This document shows positions 1 to 6,423 of a stretch of DNA of 6,423 bases, piece by piece. Numbering within the stretch: position 1 is the stretch's first letter; each line of letters begins with the position of its first letter. This DNA comes from Alphaproteobacteria bacterium (GTDB lineage Bacteria; Pseudomonadota; Alphaproteobacteria; UBA6615). The translations under genes and the position numbers were made by a program. Location: NCBI GenBank assembly GCA_013003285.1, contig JABDJY010000449.1, positions 1-6,423 of the forward strand, written 5' to 3'. Under the pieces are notes generated by a model. The model worked only from the letters and a program-made list of their open reading frames with translations, did no database searches and had not been told where the DNA came from.

Positions 1-545
1 AGGTTGTCTATCAGCTCTATCAGACCTTCGTGAATAAGGGTTTCGCCACGCTGCGCTTCAATTTTCGCGGTGTTGGCCGCAGCCAGGGTGTCTATGATCG
101 CGGCGAAGGCGAGCTGTCCGATGCCGCCTCGGCGCTCGATTGGCTGCAGACCATCCACACCGATGCGCCGCAATGCTGGATCGCTGGATTTTCGTTCGGC
201 GCCTGGATCGGCATGCAGTTACTGATGCGCCGGCCCGAGATCAGCGGCTTTATCTCCATCGCCCCGCCGGCCAACATGTATGATTTCTCGTTCCTGGCGC
301 CCTGCCCGGCATCAGGCCTCATCGTTCATGGCGACAAGGACGAGGTCGTGCCGCCGGCATCGATCGAGGAAATGATCGCTAAAGTCGCCAAGCAACGCGA
401 TGTCATCATCGACCGCCACATGATTCAAGGCGCCGATCATTTCTTCGGCACTCAGCTGGAAGAAGTCGATCAAGCCGTCGTCAGCTATCTCGACCGCCGC
501 ATGGCAGAGATCGACGCGGAACTGACGAAAGACGACGAAGACTAG
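1..545 (+). CDS. Alpha/beta hydrolase (COG2945-like), 5' end cut by window edge
   Basis: This is the C-terminal roughly 180 residues of a small serine-hydrolase-fold protein. The frame is open from base 3 with no start in view; the GTG at 30-32 lies inside the reading frame and is probably an internal valine, because the codons before it read VVYQLYQTF and fit the family. The expected triad is visible: the nucleophile serine in GFSFG (codon 192-194), an aspartate in HGDKDEVVP (codon 339-341) and a histidine in GADHFF (codon 438-440). The RFNFRGVGRSQG stretch (about bases 54-89) resembles the oxyanion-loop region of this family. Members are usually a little over 200 residues, so about 30-40 residues are missing on the left. 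The protein ends in an acidic tail (ELTKDDED). The substrate cannot be read from the sequence. In related bacteria I recall this gene near iron-sulfur (suf/isc) genes, which would lie to the left, but nothing here shows that. The stop codon overlaps the stop of the convergent anmK. Confidence 0.88.
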   Translation, partial: VVYQLYQTFVNKGFATLRFNFRGVGRSQGVYDRGEGELSDAASALDWLQTIHTDAPQCWIAGFSFGAWIGMQLLMRRPEISGFISIAPPANMYDFSFLAPCPASGLIVHGDKDEVVPPASIEEMIAKVAKQRDVIIDRHMIQGADHFFGTQLEEVDQAVVSYLDRRMAEIDAELTKDDED

Positions 546-1654
546 CTGGCGCGAAAGAGCGTGCCGCCGGAAAGTGGTGTCGGCACCCCGGTTGTCGAAG
601 GGCCGCTCAAGGGCATGCCGCGCAGGCTGCGGATCGCCATATAGGCAAAGGCTTGGGCTTCCATGGCGTCGCCATCCAGCCCGACCTGCTCGGTACTGAC
701 CACCGGCGCCGCGAGTTGGGCAGCCAGCGCCGTCATCAGAAAACTATTATGGCGTCCCCCACCCGTGACGACCCAGCGCCGCGGCGGTGCCGGTAGATGC
801 TCGCGGGCTCGGTCGATCGCCGCCACGGTGAAGGCGGTCAACGTGGCGGCGCCGTCGGCCGGCGATAAGCCCGCCAGAGCCGCGGTCGGAAAATCGTCCC
901 GGTCGAGCGATTTCGGCGGCGGGCGGCTGAAGTAGTCATGCGCCATCAGCTTGTCCAAGCAAGCGGTATCGACGGTTCCGCCAGCGGCGATCGCGCCATC
1001 CTTATCGAACGGCTGCCCGCAATGGGCGGCGACCCAATCATCGATCAGCGCATTACCGGGTCCGGTATCGAACGCCATCAGATGATCGAACACGGTTGGT
1101 TCCGCGACCGACGCGTCGGCGCCGACCCAGGTGAGATTGGCTACCCCACCGATATTGAGCAGGCAGACCGGCCGCGCCTGACCAGCGGCCGGGGCCACCG
1201 CGGCATGAAAGATTGGCGCAAACGGCGCACCCTCGCCACCGGCCGCCACATCGGCGGTGCGAAAATCGGCGACCACGTCGATCCCGGTCAGCGACGCCAG
1301 CAACGCGCCATCACCGGCCTGCCAGGTCCGGCCCTGCTCGGGTCGATGCAATATGGTGTGGCCGTGAAACCCGATGACATCGATATCGGTCGCCGCGAGA
1401 GCGGACTTTGCCAGAATGGAGACCACCGCATCGGCATGCCGACGGGTCAAAGTCTCGCTCACCTCATCGACCGGCCCTTTGCCGCCCAAGACACTCTGCA
1501 ATTCGGCTCGGAAATCGGGCGTATAGGCGATCGTCAAATTGGCCAGGGGCGCGACAATACCCGCCCCATCGCTGCGCAGGATGGCGGCATCGATGCCATC
1601 CATCGAGGTCCCGCTCATCAATCCGATCGCGGTTAGGGGTGCCGCATCTGACAT
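542..1654 (-). CDS. anmK: Anhydro-N-acetylmuramic acid kinase
   Basis: AnmK hydrolyses the 1,6-anhydro bond of anhydro-N-acetylmuramic acid and phosphorylates it with ATP, giving MurNAc-6-phosphate. This is a cytoplasmic step in recycling peptidoglycan turnover products. The 370 residues match the usual family length. Motifs in order are GLMSGTSMDGID (11-22), FHGHT (96-100), DFRTADVAAGGEGAPFAP (130-147), LNIGGVANLT (166-175), FDTGPGN (195-201), KSLDRDDF (248-255), GGGRHN (298-303) and DGDAMEAQAFA (327-337). Asp196 in FDTGPGN is the likely equivalent of the catalytic aspartate of studied homologues. Residue 99 is His where many homologues have Gln (HGQT). The ATG start is supported by a GAAAGG ribosome binding site (plus-strand 1661-1666), six bases upstream. 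The gene is divergent from tyrS and tail-overlaps the hydrolase gene. No downstream partner is on its strand within the window, and no other recycling gene (murQ, nagZ, ampG) is visible. Confidence 0.96.
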   Translation of the reverse strand: MSDAAPLTAIGLMSGTSMDGIDAAILRSDGAGIVAPLANLTIAYTPDFRAELQSVLGGKGPVDEVSETLTRRHADAVVSILAKSALAATDIDVIGFHGHTILHRPEQGRTWQAGDGALLASLTGIDVVADFRTADVAAGGEGAPFAPIFHAAVAPAAGQARPVCLLNIGGVANLTWVGADASVAEPTVFDHLMAFDTGPGNALIDDWVAAHCGQPFDKDGAIAAGGTVDTACLDKLMAHDYFSRPPPKSLDRDDFPTAALAGLSPADGAATLTAFTVAAIDRAREHLPAPPRRWVVTGGGRHNSFLMTALAAQLAAPVVSTEQVGLDGDAMEAQAFAYMAIRSLRGMPLSGPSTTGVPTPLSGGTLFRAS

Positions 1655-1787
1655 GGATCGCCTTTCAACGCTTGACCGCCGCGCCCAACATTCGACAGAA
1701 GATATACCCGCGCCGGCTACAGGTGTGATATGAGCCTGCCACGCAGAATGCTACCTCTTTCATACAATCGCCAGTACGGCCCGGACC
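1655..1787. promoter_or_regulatory. Divergent anmK/tyrS intergenic region, presumed promoters
   Basis: These 133 bases separate two genes pointing away from each other, so promoters for both should lie here or reach slightly into the genes. For tyrS, TACAAT at 1763-1768 is a good match to a sigma-70 -10 box, but no convincing -35 box sits 16-18 bases upstream. If used, transcription would begin near 1775 and leave only about a dozen bases of leader. TTGACC at 1672-1677 resembles a -35 box but has no -10 box at proper spacing; the nearest AT-rich candidate, GATATA at 1701-1706, is too far. On the minus strand TATATC (same bases, 1701-1706) could be a -10 for anmK, also without a good -35. I see no T-box leader, riboswitch or strong inverted repeat. 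Promoter presence is inferred from gene orientation; the exact boxes are guesses. Confidence 0.35.
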
Positions 1788-3041
1788 ATGCCCAACCTTA
1801 AATCAGATTTCTTGAAGGTCATCAGCGAGCGGGGTTACCTGCATCAGTGCACCGACCTCGACACCCTCGACCAGCGCGCCAGCGACGGTATGGTGACTGC
1901 CTATGTGGGCTATGACGCCACCGCCGACAGCCTGCATATCGGCAATTTGGTGTCGATCATGATGCTGCACTGGATGCAGCAGACCGGCCATCGCCCCATC
2001 GTCTTAATGGGCGGCGGCACGACCAAGGTGGGCGACCCGTCGGGCCGTGACGAAACCAGGCGGCTGCTGACCGACGACCAGATCAACGAGAATATCTCCG
2101 GCATCCGCCAGACCTTCGATCGCTTCCTGACCTTTGGCGACGACGGCAATGGCGCGATGTTGGTCAACAACGCCGACTGGCTCGACAAGCTTCAATACAT
2201 TCCGTTCCTGCGCGATGTGGGTCAGCATTTCACCATCAACCGCATGCTGACTTTCGATTCGGTGAAGTTGCGGCTCGACCGCGAGCAGCCGCTGACCTTC
2301 CTCGAATTCAACTACATGATCCTACAGGCCTACGATTTTCTCGAGCTGGCCCAGCGCCACGACTGCGCCTTGCAGATGGGCGGATCGGATCAGTGGGGCA
2401 ACATCATCAACGGCGTCGAGCTGGGACGGCGGGTCGCCAACAAATCCCTCTACGGGCTGACCACACCGCTGATCACCACATCGTCGGGTGCCAAGATGGG
2501 TAAGACTGCGGCGGGCGCGGTTTGGTTGAGCGCGGCGAAGTACAGCCCCTACGATTACTGGCAGTTCTGGCGCAATACGGAAGATGGCGATGTGGGGCGG
2601 TTCCTACGCCTATTCACCACCCTGCCGCTGGAGGAGATCGCCAAGCTGGAAGCGCTCAAAGACGCCGAGATCAACGACGCCAAAAAAGTGCTCGCCACCG
2701 AAGCGACCCGGCTGCTCCATGGTTCCGAGGCCGCCGAGAGCGCCGCCGATACGGCGCGGCAAACCTTCGAGGCGGGCACGGTGGCGGAGGCACTGCCGAC
2801 CATCGAAATCCCGCGCGACGACCTCGCCGCCGGCATGGCGGTGTTCGTGTTGCTGACCAGAGCTGGCTTGACCACGTCGAACAGCGAATCCCGGCGGCTC
2901 ATCAAAGGCGGCGGTTGTCGGATCAATGATGTCGCGGTGCGGGATGAGAAAGCCGAGATCGGTCTCGACGCGCTCGATGGCGACGGGGTGATAAAACTAT
3001 CAGCCGGCAAGAAGCGCCACGTGTTAGTGCGGCCGGTTTAG
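1788..3041 (+). CDS. tyrS: Tyrosyl-tRNA synthetase
   Basis: TyrS charges tRNA-Tyr with tyrosine using ATP, in the cytoplasm; it is a class I synthetase and normally works as a homodimer. At 417 residues it has normal length for the bacterial TyrS form. The Rossmann catalytic domain carries the HIGH-type signature HIGN (50-53) within YDATADSLHIGNL, the tyrosine- and tRNA-site region NYMILQAYDFLEL (175-187) with GGSDQWGNI (198-206), and the KMSKS-type loop KMGKT (236-240). An S4-like RNA-binding domain fills about residues 350-415, with SNSESRRLIKGGGCRIND as its conserved core. ATG at 1788 is the only possible start, because an in-frame stop lies at 1731-1733 and no ATG, GTG or TTG falls between; the N-terminus MPNLKSDFLKVISERGYLHQ also fits the family. 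No clear Shine-Dalgarno sequence precedes it. The gene is divergent from anmK and converges on the YhdP-like gene nine bases after its stop. Confidence 0.98.
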   Translation: MPNLKSDFLKVISERGYLHQCTDLDTLDQRASDGMVTAYVGYDATADSLHIGNLVSIMMLHWMQQTGHRPIVLMGGGTTKVGDPSGRDETRRLLTDDQINENISGIRQTFDRFLTFGDDGNGAMLVNNADWLDKLQYIPFLRDVGQHFTINRMLTFDSVKLRLDREQPLTFLEFNYMILQAYDFLELAQRHDCALQMGGSDQWGNIINGVELGRRVANKSLYGLTTPLITTSSGAKMGKTAAGAVWLSAAKYSPYDYWQFWRNTEDGDVGRFLRLFTTLPLEEIAKLEALKDAEINDAKKVLATEATRLLHGSEAAESAADTARQTFEAGTVAEALPTIEIPRDDLAAGMAVFVLLTRAGLTTSNSESRRLIKGGGCRINDVAVRDEKAEIGLDALDGDGVIKLSAGKKRHVLVRPV

Positions 3042-3049
3042 CCGCACTA
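3025..3049. terminator. Stem-loop at the convergent tyrS / YhdP-like junction, possible bidirectional terminator
   Basis: Bases 3025-3033 (TAGTGCGGC) and 3041-3049 (GCCGCACTA) form a perfect 9-bp inverted repeat with a 7-base loop (CGGTTTA). The tyrS stop codon (3039-3041) falls at the loop and first stem base, and the right arm ends two bases before the stop codon of the opposite gene. Placement between two converging genes fits a terminator serving both. The weak point is the tail: after the stem the plus strand reads CTTATTCGG, and the minus strand has no T run, so this is not a textbook intrinsic terminator. It could instead be a 3'-end stabilising hairpin. Confidence 0.55.
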
Positions 3050-3050
3050 C

Positions 3051-6000
3051 TTATTCGGACCCGGGAGGCTGCGTCGGCTGTTCCGTCGATCCTTCGTCCA
3101 CGCCCTCGCCATCGCCGAAACCGTCAAACGCCCTTCGAAACACGCCCGGAACGAAAGCCGTCAACGGATTGACCGAAACATTTGGATCGTCCAAGGCTCC
3201 ATTGACCGAATAGCCTACGGCAATAATGCCGTCGCCAACCAATAGTTCGATCAGCGGTATATTACGCAAGATCGAATTGATCACATCGGCCAGGGCGACC
3301 TCTCCCTTGAGCTCGATCTGTTCGGTGGCCCGGTCAATACGGCCGGCGCCGATAATGCCCACCCCGGCGCCCCGCGCTTTAGAATCGCCAAATATTACTT
3401 CAGCATCAGTTACCTCGAAGGGTATCTCGGCTCGGCGCATGGTAACCCCGGTACCCGCTACCGCGTCGGAAATACCGCTGAAAGAAGCGAGAGATAAGAT
3501 GCGCACAAAGATCGAACTCTCATTGAGCTTAAAATCTTTCAGATCCAATTGCCCAACCAACACTTCTTCATCTGCGCGGTCGACAAACGTACCGATCACC
3601 TTCAGATCGCCGCCCTCGATGGTTTTGATCCAATCGAGCGCCCGCAAGATGCCGCCACCATCGTCGGAATTAAATGAGACTTCACGCTGTCCGTTTACGG
3701 TGCGGAGCTGAAGATCGATGCTTCCCGCGTTCGACAACGATCCCAGCAGATCGATATCGGACCAATCCTCACCGTTATGGGCAAGCCGGCCGGTGGGGTT
3801 TTGCAGGATAGTCTCTTCGCCCAGGTGGACATTGCGCACCGGATTATCGTCATCGACACGAATACGCATCGCCGGCGGTTTACCATCACCTTCGGCGAAG
3901 GCTTCCTGCACCAACAATCTGAGATCCAAATTACCGCCGCCGACGACGATGTCGGGAACACCGTCGTCATCAAAAGCCACGCGCAGCGCCACATCGGTTT
4001 CGCCAAGCACGAGCCGTGACAAATCGACTTCGGAGACCGTTGGTCCCTCGGCGCTACCGACCAGGGTCGCCCGACCCTCGGCCGATAGGCCTGGCGCCGT
4101 GACAACAAATTTCGATATCTCGCTTAACGTACCGTCCCGCCCAGCGATCTCGACCGTGGCTGTACCAGGTACACCGACGGGTTTTTGCCAGCCAAAATCC
4201 AACAGGGCGAGCGTCGCATCGGCGAGGTTTAGATCGGCGGCACCCTTTTCCGCGCCATCAGTGCCGATTTCATAGGTGAGCCCAACCCCCACCGGCCCGG
4301 TCAAGACCGGGTCGGCCGCCAGCCCAAGCGTTTCGCGGGCGCCGTCATCCAACACCGTCTGCACTTCATAGCGCGTGCGCAACGCGGTCTCGTCGGTGAA
4401 ATTCTCGGTCCAGGTCACCTTCATCGGAATACCCGACAGCGCCCCCTCACCCTTCGCGATCAAATTCTTCTTGTTCAAGGAAAGGTCAAAGTTGCCCTGG
4501 GTGATGTTGGCCCCAAATACGCCCGCCGGCGCGACGACATTTTCCAGCCGCGCCGCGGCGGCCACATCAACCTCTTCGAACGACAGCGCGTTGAGCAAGG
4601 GAAACTGCAGAACCACGTCGGTGGTGTGGCGACCGCTGGTCTGCGCCGGGTCGATCCCGAAGGGTGAAATAAAGTTAAGCGGTTCTTCGTCCAACAGGGC
4701 CAAGGCCTCGCGCACCGGGCCGGCAATCGTTGCGTCGATGCGCAACGTTTCGATCGGCGCCGAGCCAGTCAGGTCTGTGATAACCACTATACCATCCGTG
4801 ACCCGGGTCTCGCCGATCCCCCCTTCGCCCACCTCGATCACCAAATCCTTGCCGTCAAACCTACCCTTGCCAGACACTTGCTGCACCGGCGGCATCGGCC
4901 GCAAATAATGAATGGTGGCACCACTAATTGCGATTTCGCCGACCGCATCGCGCAACTTGATCGCCTCGATATCGTCGAGGTTTGTGGTTGCCGACAGGGA
5001 CAGAGTCGCCAGATCGACCACGCCCGCATCGATATTCTGGGTGATCCAACTGCGGGCATTCACGCCCACATCCGGCGGCCATAATTTCGCCAGCCGGTTT
5101 ACCGGGACAGCCTCAACCTGTGTGTCGAGTTTGATTTCAAGCGCATCGCCCTGACGCGACACATCACCGCTCAGGCGAACGACGGGACCGCCGAGATCTA
5201 GGGAGGCTTCATCAATGACCAGTTTGGTCAGGGTCTCGGTGGCGCGGCCGCGCAGCGTCGCTTGGGTTACCGGCAGCGGCGCCTTGTAATATTCCGGTGC
5301 GGAGATCTCACCTGCGCCGCCTAATAAATCGAAATTAACGTCCTCGATCGCCAAGCTTGCGGAGAGCGACAACGCGAGCGTTCCCGACATCGGTAACTTG
5401 AACCGTTCGAGCGGCGTGAGGCGCTGATCCAAGGGCGCCAGATCAGCCGGCTGCAAATTATCGAAAGAGACGCCAAGCTCAACGGATTGGGTAATGGCGT
5501 TCAGAAGCCCCGACACTTCGAACCGCGCGAAGTTGCCACCGGCATCGATCACAATCGTGCCGTCCGCCTGGATACCGCTCTCGTCGCGCCGCAAGGCGAT
5601 GTCGGCGCGCTGCGCGGTCCAACTTCGGCCGGTCTGGCGATCTTCGAAGTCGATCAGAGCACTTGCAACCGAAATACGGCGTAGGTAACCGGTCGAAGAA
5701 TCCAGGTCGGGTTCGTCCAGCAGACGGCCGATCAGATCCATCCCCTCGCCGGCCGGCTGCTCGCTTGCCGACACCGCGCCGATACCGACGAAGACTTCTC
5801 CCTCAGGGGTCCGCACCACCCGCAGGCGGGGGCCAAAAAGCTCGAGGCCGGTCGGCGCAATCAGACCGCGGAATAAGGCGCGCAGGCTCAGTTGCACCGA
5901 CAGCTCCGGCACCGATGCGCCAACCACGCCGTCGACGTCGAGGATCTCCAGGCCAACCGCACGCAAATCCAGCGTGCGCTCTATGCCGGCCCAGGTGACT

Positions 6001-6191
6001 ACCGTATCATGCAGCCGTACCTGGACATCGTCGGTACCGCCACTAAGCGCATCTTCCACATAGGGCGTAAGGAAACTTAGACTGATCGGACCCCGGCTGA
6101 GCTGCCAAACGGCAACCAACGCGAATAGACCCGCGCCGAGCATGGTGGCCGCCAAGAACAGCAGCAGAAATTTTGAACTTCGGACAATCAC
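3051..6191 (-). CDS. YhdP/AsmA-like membrane-anchored envelope protein (DUF3971 / AsmA-like C-terminal type)
   Basis: This is a 1046-residue protein from the preferred GTG start at 6191. After MIVRSSK comes one hydrophobic segment (about residues 8-31) followed by GPISLSFLTPYVEDAL, an arrangement typical of inner-membrane-anchored AsmA/YhdP relatives whose bulk lies in the periplasm. The rest is a long run of beta-rich, alternating hydrophobic and polar stretches with no enzyme motif. A WPPDVGVNARSWI stretch (371-383) fits the DUF3971/YhdP central region. The C-terminal part (about 840-1020) looks like the AsmA-like C-terminal domain and ends in DDPNVSVNPLTAFVPGVF (1001-1018). A short acidic, proline-containing tail (1021-1046) looks disordered. 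E. coli YhdP is somewhat longer and helps move phospholipids to the outer membrane; the same job here is inference. The frame stays open to a GTG at 6251 (1066 residues), with a TTG at 6200 between. I prefer 6191 because the anchor then sits at the N-terminus, a GGGA lies nine bases upstream, and more room is left for divergent promoters. Confidence 0.87.
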   Translation of the reverse strand: MIVRSSKFLLLFLAATMLGAGLFALVAVWQLSRGPISLSFLTPYVEDALSGGTDDVQVRLHDTVVTWAGIERTLDLRAVGLEILDVDGVVGASVPELSVQLSLRALFRGLIAPTGLELFGPRLRVVRTPEGEVFVGIGAVSASEQPAGEGMDLIGRLLDEPDLDSSTGYLRRISVASALIDFEDRQTGRSWTAQRADIALRRDESGIQADGTIVIDAGGNFARFEVSGLLNAITQSVELGVSFDNLQPADLAPLDQRLTPLERFKLPMSGTLALSLSASLAIEDVNFDLLGGAGEISAPEYYKAPLPVTQATLRGRATETLTKLVIDEASLDLGGPVVRLSGDVSRQGDALEIKLDTQVEAVPVNRLAKLWPPDVGVNARSWITQNIDAGVVDLATLSLSATTNLDDIEAIKLRDAVGEIAISGATIHYLRPMPPVQQVSGKGRFDGKDLVIEVGEGGIGETRVTDGIVVITDLTGSAPIETLRIDATIAGPVREALALLDEEPLNFISPFGIDPAQTSGRHTTDVVLQFPLLNALSFEEVDVAAAARLENVVAPAGVFGANITQGNFDLSLNKKNLIAKGEGALSGIPMKVTWTENFTDETALRTRYEVQTVLDDGARETLGLAADPVLTGPVGVGLTYEIGTDGAEKGAADLNLADATLALLDFGWQKPVGVPGTATVEIAGRDGTLSEISKFVVTAPGLSAEGRATLVGSAEGPTVSEVDLSRLVLGETDVALRVAFDDDGVPDIVVGGGNLDLRLLVQEAFAEGDGKPPAMRIRVDDDNPVRNVHLGEETILQNPTGRLAHNGEDWSDIDLLGSLSNAGSIDLQLRTVNGQREVSFNSDDGGGILRALDWIKTIEGGDLKVIGTFVDRADEEVLVGQLDLKDFKLNESSIFVRILSLASFSGISDAVAGTGVTMRRAEIPFEVTDAEVIFGDSKARGAGVGIIGAGRIDRATEQIELKGEVALADVINSILRNIPLIELLVGDGIIAVGYSVNGALDDPNVSVNPLTAFVPGVFRRAFDGFGDGEGVDEGSTEQPTQPPGSE

Positions 6192-6250
6192 CCAACACAA
6201 TCCCGCGTCGCGCTCGTCCCTTGGTCGTAGCGCGGCCTTGACCCAACACA
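6190..6250. repeat. Pair of 10-base direct repeats, 51 bases apart
   Basis: ACCCAACACA occurs at 6190-6199 and again at 6241-6250, identical and in the same orientation. On the minus strand it reads TGTGTTGGGT. One copy lies across the preferred GTG start of the YhdP-like gene and the other next to the longer possible GTG start at 6251. The 51-base spacing equals 17 codons, so both copies would encode CWV if the longer start were used. The spacing is also close to five helical turns. The repeats are seen directly; a role as operator or as a small duplication remnant is speculation. Confidence 0.4.
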
Positions 6251-6286
6251 CGGCATACCGCAGTCTGCCGGAAAATTAAACAGTGC
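6192..6286. promoter_or_regulatory. Divergent spacer between the YhdP-like gene and the GlnE-like gene
   Basis: With the preferred start this spacer is 95 bases; with the longest start it would be only 35. It must hold or border the promoters of both genes. The minus strand has TTTAAT (plus-strand 6274-6279), a fair -10-like hexamer for the YhdP-like gene that would give a leader of roughly 75 bases to the 6191 start. No good -35 box accompanies it. No clear Shine-Dalgarno precedes the ATG at 6287. The assignment rests on gene orientation plus one weak hexamer. Confidence 0.25.
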
Positions 6287-6423
6287 CATGCGCTTTACCC
6301 TCGCGGCAGACCTCGAAAAACACCCTCGACCGGCTGATCCCGAACGCCTTGCGCTTGGAATCGAGCGGGTTCGCGAGGCTGCCGACCGCGCAGACGATAC
6401 CGCGATCGTTCGATTTGCCCGCG
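6287..6423 (+). CDS. glnE: N-terminus of a probable glutamine synthetase adenylyltransferase/deadenylyltransferase, 3' end cut by window edge
   Basis: An ATG at 6287 opens a frame that runs uninterrupted for 45 codons to the window end. It begins MRFTLAADLEKHPRPADPER and continues through LGIERVREAA and a DDTAIVRFAR stretch. This pattern, a short lead then a P-R-P-A-D-P run followed by a helical G-x-E-R-x-R-E-A segment, resembles the N-termini of alphaproteobacterial GlnE proteins as I remember them. GlnE adds AMP to and removes it from glutamine synthetase in response to PII proteins, setting ammonium assimilation. The catalytic nucleotidyltransferase motifs lie far beyond the window, so the identification rests on a short, weakly conserved stretch. 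The start is forced: an in-frame stop lies at 6239-6241 with no other start codon after it. The gene is divergent from the YhdP-like gene. Confidence 0.5.

Noticed and set aside
30..32. GTG at 30 as the true start of the alpha/beta hydrolase
   Set aside because: The frame continues upstream to the window edge with family-like residues, and a start here would remove the N-terminal strand and oxyanion region expected for the fold.
548..565. Short stem-loop (GGCGCG / CGTGCC, 6-base loop) just past the hydrolase stop, as a terminator
   Set aside because: It has only six pairs including a G-U, no T tract on either strand, and lies within anmK coding sequence. Chance structure is likely in DNA this GC-rich.
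938..1636. Long open frame (232 codons) on the plus strand, antisense to anmK
   Set aside because: It lies wholly within a well-supported anmK and has no recognisable domain. Its composition (many R, G and H) is what antisense frames of GC-rich genes give.
1672..1706. TTGACC ... GATATA as a sigma-70 promoter for tyrS
   Set aside because: The gap between the two hexamers is over 20 bases, well outside the usual 16-18, and no alternative -10 lies at the right distance.
2493..2507. KMGKT instead of KMSKS in TyrS, as a possible sign of an inactive synthetase
   Set aside because: TyrS enzymes of this group normally vary here; E. coli TyrS has KFGKT. HIGN and the tyrosine-binding motifs are intact.
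2555..3010. Minus-strand open frame of 151 codons inside tyrS
   Set aside because: It is a serine-rich shadow of the S4-domain half of tyrS, with no promoter, ribosome binding site or motif.
3226..4275. Two long plus-strand open frames (161 and 185 codons) opposite the YhdP-like gene
   Set aside because: Both are serine-, arginine- and proline-rich with no motif, as expected of reverse-complement frames. The minus-strand protein reads as one continuous, family-consistent chain across the same bases.

Overview
This window looks like chromosomal DNA from a GC-rich alphaproteobacterium. Rhodospirillales-like is my best guess, made from protein style and gene order; no ribosomal RNA or other decisive marker is present. 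It is coding-dense and housekeeping in character. I see no tRNA or rRNA gene, insertion sequence, phage gene, CRISPR array or toxin-antitoxin pair, and no gap without a gene reaches 300 bases.

Layout, left to right. (1) The 3' part of an alpha/beta hydrolase gene (+) enters from the left edge and ends at 545. (2) anmK (-), anhydro-N-acetylmuramic acid kinase, runs tail-to-tail with it; the two stop codons share the four bases CTAG. (3) A 133-base divergent spacer (1655-1787) separates anmK from (4) tyrS (+), tyrosyl-tRNA synthetase. (5) tyrS converges on a long gene (-) for a membrane-anchored YhdP/AsmA-like protein. Only nine bases separate the two stops, and a perfect 9-bp stem-loop covers the junction. 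(6) A short divergent spacer follows, and then the first 45 codons of a gene (+) whose N-terminus resembles alphaproteobacterial GlnE, the glutamine synthetase adenylyltransferase, before the window ends.

Strands alternate at every boundary (+ - + - +), so no two genes here can share an operon. Each is either alone or part of an operon reaching outside the window. The functions are only loosely related: peptidoglycan recycling (AnmK), translation (TyrS), envelope lipid homeostasis (the YhdP-like protein) and possibly nitrogen control (GlnE). Both junction types, convergent and divergent, are very tight, so the more interesting questions concern start sites, termination and transcriptional interference rather than a new system. 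I found no evidence for an undescribed biological system.
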